Positions 61,758 through 64,000 of a DNA stretch of 64,000 nt are shown in pieces. The DNA comes from Anisakis pegreffii (taxonomy: Eukaryota; Nematoda; Chromadorea; Rhabditida; Anisakidae): assembly GCA_035041965.1 (NCBI GenBank), contig JAPYMA010000147.1, positions 124,001-188,000 of the forward strand. The letters run 5' to 3'. The notes under the pieces are model-generated. The model worked only from the letters and a program-made list of their open reading frames with translations, made no database searches and had not been told where the DNA came from. How positions within the stretch are numbered: position 1 is the stretch's first letter; every line of letters begins with the position of its first letter. The position numbers and the translations under genes are program-made.

Positions 61758-63078
61758 TCAGTGATTGACGAATGGATTTCCATGACCCCTGTAGAAACCA
61801 CCGCCATTGGACGATGACGAAACGGCTGAAGAGGCTCGCGGTGAAGCAATGTCTTCGGTCTGCATCAAGCCAGAGCTTCTAGCGAACATTCCCCTTCCGT
61901 ACATTGCTCTGCCACCGTACATGCCTGAACCCCAGCCGTACCGACCGCCATATCCGCCATATCCACCGTACCCACCGTATCCACCATAAGGATTGTATAA
62001 GCCGTATATACCGCTATAACCGCTATAGTATGGGCTGTTCATGAAGCCGGCTGAAAACAATGAGGCGTAACTTCATAAGTTCACAATCACCGAAACGAAA
62101 CTTATCAAACCTATTGATATATGTTAAGCAAATGTTCATTGCAAGGAAGTTTATGTCATATTTTGCTCTTTTCAAAGGAATCTCATATTATGATACGTGG
62201 TTGATCGACGAACATTTTGAGTTTAGTTTGTGGATGCGGAAACAAAAAAAGTAATATTGCCAGGTACTGCTAGCAATATACAATATCATAATATTATATA
62301 TTTATCATAATATTTATTAATACATCATAGTAGTTATTGCTAGGTACTGCTCTTCAAGTGTAAGCTGCTGAATTTGGTGGAATTGATCTTTGAGCGTCAC
62401 CTTGATCATAGACGCTGATCTGACCTCACCACATTCCCACTCCAAAAAATTACTGGCTCACCTCCTCCATCGGCTACCTGTGGATATGTGTCCCATCGAT
62501 TGCCAAAACCCATATACGGCATATCATTGGTAAGCTCTTTCAGACCGGCTAAGCCACCCGCAGCATTGCATTCATTCACACTCAACATCGTCAGCAAACA
62601 CATCAAAGATCCTGATCAAAGCAGACACAGTTGAACGAGAAAAATCAGCGCTAATGTTTTGATAGGAATGGAACCTGTCTCCGATCGACCTCGTGAGTAG
62701 ACAATCTGCCTCTTATTTAGAAGTTTTTGAATTCGAATCTTAACTCATTCCTTCGAACCACTCTCGCAAATCTTTCAACTTTCGGCTATTCCACGCTCCA
62801 TTCATGTTGTTTTGAATGTTCACAATGAGAGGTCAATGTTGAAAGTTGGTTGCATGCGGTTTTATGACAAAGTACGTGTCGATAATGTCAAAAAATGAAC
62901 AAATAAATTTGTCAACAGACTTTTCAACCTTTCAAAGCGAATCCTTATCAGATGCAAGCTTCTCATTGGAGGAGAATGTTTAACTGAATCAAGTGTAAGA
63001 ATGTTGGGTTAAACAAAGAATCAAGAAGAAGAAAGAAAGCAAGAAGTTCGTCAACAAACCTCTCGTGATGGCGTTCAT
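61758..63078 (-). CDS. Gly/Tyr-rich secreted protein, 3 exons, 153 residues
   Basis: Minus-strand exons 63078-63060, 62611-62462, 62050-61758; phases agree. The ATG follows an acceptor (CGTTTCCTGCAG) by about 21 bases, suggesting trans-splicing. A tiny first exon and the start of exon 2 encode the signal peptide (MNAITRGSLMCLLTMLSVNE, then CNA/AGG). After a short acidic-neutral segment, exon 3 holds a low-complexity domain: YYSGYSGIYGLYNPY, four GGY units and more Gly/Tyr/Arg, ending in a Ser-rich stretch and GNPFVNH. Similar Gly-Tyr-rich secreted worm products include antimicrobial neuropeptide-like proteins and cuticle or eggshell components; there are no dibasic sites splitting the repeats, so a structural or antimicrobial whole protein seems more likely. 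The exact role is unknown. Confidence 0.72.
62256..62351. repeat. Direct repeat bounding an AT-rich tract in an intron
   Basis: ATTGCCAGGTACTGCT (62256-62271) and ATTGCTAGGTACTGCT (62336-62351) flank about 64 bases of almost pure A/T (ATAATATTATATATTTATCA). It lies in the second intron of the Gly/Tyr-rich gene. It could be an AT-rich insertion that duplicated 16 bases or a simple local duplication. Confidence 0.5.
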
Positions 63079-64000
63079 GATGAATAACTCGATTGGAGTG
63101 ACTGTCTGCAGGAAACGATTATACTTTATCAATCAAAACTGAAGACGTTTCACTCTTGTTGTTCCAATTCAGCTAATTTATTTGAGTGTCACACCGACAA
63201 CGATTCGAATTGTTATGTTTTTGTGTTTATTTTGGTATGACGTCGGTGATGATTTTTATACCTGATCAGTTGAATTCAGGTTTTCAAATCTTAACAAGAC
63301 ATTCATCGAATCTCACTCACTTTCGTTGCATTCATCGATCGTGGAGAAAACTACATGAAAACGCGTTAATTGCATCACCATTCATTCGTTCATTTCTTTG
63401 TTATGATTTATATCGAACGTCAACGAAATGTTTATTTCCCTCAGAGGAACGAGTAGATTGATGATACTCCTTCGTCGAATGATGCTTCTTTTTGTGCATC
63501 ACTTAGGAATTAATGCCGCAGAGAAACAGATAAAGCAGCAAACAGATAAGAGGAAACGCATGATTTTTTGTGACTCATGTTGCGAAAGTTTCGGCAGGAA
63601 GACGAACTGATGAATGAGGAGAGATGCGGTTGAAAAATCAGCGTGATGAACGCTGGAATACATTGCATTAATCTAAGGAAAAACTTGAACTCATTTATGG
63701 CTCATTCAATTTCACGGATAATGAACGCAGAAACTGCGGTTCGTTGAACCTTCCATCCGAAACACTTTCCTCGCACTTTACTGCACATTTACAAAAAAAA
63801 GAGACAGAATTATTCCCTCATATTTGTGATACGGCAAACAAAATCAATTTATACAGTTGATTGAATTAGCCTGCGATAAATTTATTCCATCGCTGCGGTC
63901 GATTCACATTACCTTTCTGGGCCTAGCTTAGTTCTTCCCTCAATATTGAGAGCTTTGGCCTCCGTGATAAGAAATTTGCTAATTTTATCAGCTCCTACAC
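63079..64000. other. 5' flank of the Gly/Tyr-rich gene, nothing else seen
   Basis: The acceptor used for probable trans-splicing ends about 20 bases beyond the start codon at 63078. Two plus-strand open stretches here (63186-63461, 63428-63610) show no splice context or family resemblance and I do not call them. Confidence 0.45.

Noticed and set aside
1..64000. tRNA genes, rRNA, CRISPR arrays, bacterial operons
   Set aside because: No GGTTCGANTCC-type B box with cloverleaf, no rRNA core motifs and no regularly spaced repeats were seen; spliced genes exclude a prokaryotic origin.

Overview
The window is nuclear DNA from a nematode; it shows multi-exon genes with mostly short introns (GT..AG, TTTCAG-type acceptors), several start codons a few bases downstream of an isolated acceptor (the pattern left by spliced-leader trans-splicing), worm-type orthologues (CCAR-1/LST-3, an acylaminoacyl-peptidase, a five-LIM PINCH protein, a serpentine chemoreceptor), a U6 snRNA and a Penelope-like retroelement with GIY-YIG domain. 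Composition is moderately AT-rich. I cannot place it below phylum with confidence. All exon models below were built by hand from open frames, splice signals, phase agreement and remembered family motifs; no alignment was run.

Layout: 570-11106 (+) CCAR1/LST-3 orthologue, 21 exons. 12528-19743 (+) acylamino-acid-releasing enzyme, 22 exons. 19744-26705 gene-poor, with a hAT-like non-autonomous element and a second terminal-inverted-repeat element. 26706-27202 (+) 99-residue secreted prepropeptide with dibasic sites. 31129-33702 (-) four-TM protein. 33703-40946 mostly unassigned, with a few exon-like segments. 40947-44551 (-) PINCH-like LIM protein carrying one apparent 1-base frameshift. 44744-45618 second hAT-like element with a perfect 25-bp palindrome. 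46417-47037 (+) short one-TM protein. 47402-53476 (-) secreted or membrane-anchored mosaic trypsin-like protease (SRCR-LDLa-SRCR-LDLa-SRCR-protease), whose intron holds the third hAT-like copy. 54664-54767 (-) U6 snRNA. 55190-56785 (-) decayed Penelope-like element. 58009-60473 (-) seven-TM chemoreceptor. 61758-63078 (-) Gly/Tyr-rich secreted protein.

The genes do not form a pathway. CCAR-1 and U6 belong to nuclear RNA/transcription functions; the acylpeptidase acts in cytosolic protein turnover; PINCH acts at integrin/muscle attachment sites; the protease, the propeptide and the Gly/Tyr-rich protein are secretory; the receptor is probably chemosensory. No operon is supported: neighbours on the same strand are more than 1 kb apart. 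The most informative unusual items are the three related hAT-like elements with recognisable 8-bp target duplications, the retroelement with a possible degenerate hammerhead-like hairpin, the three-SRCR mosaic protease, the frameshift in PINCH, and two small genes (prepropeptide and 76-residue membrane protein) that would be missed by single-frame ORF searches.
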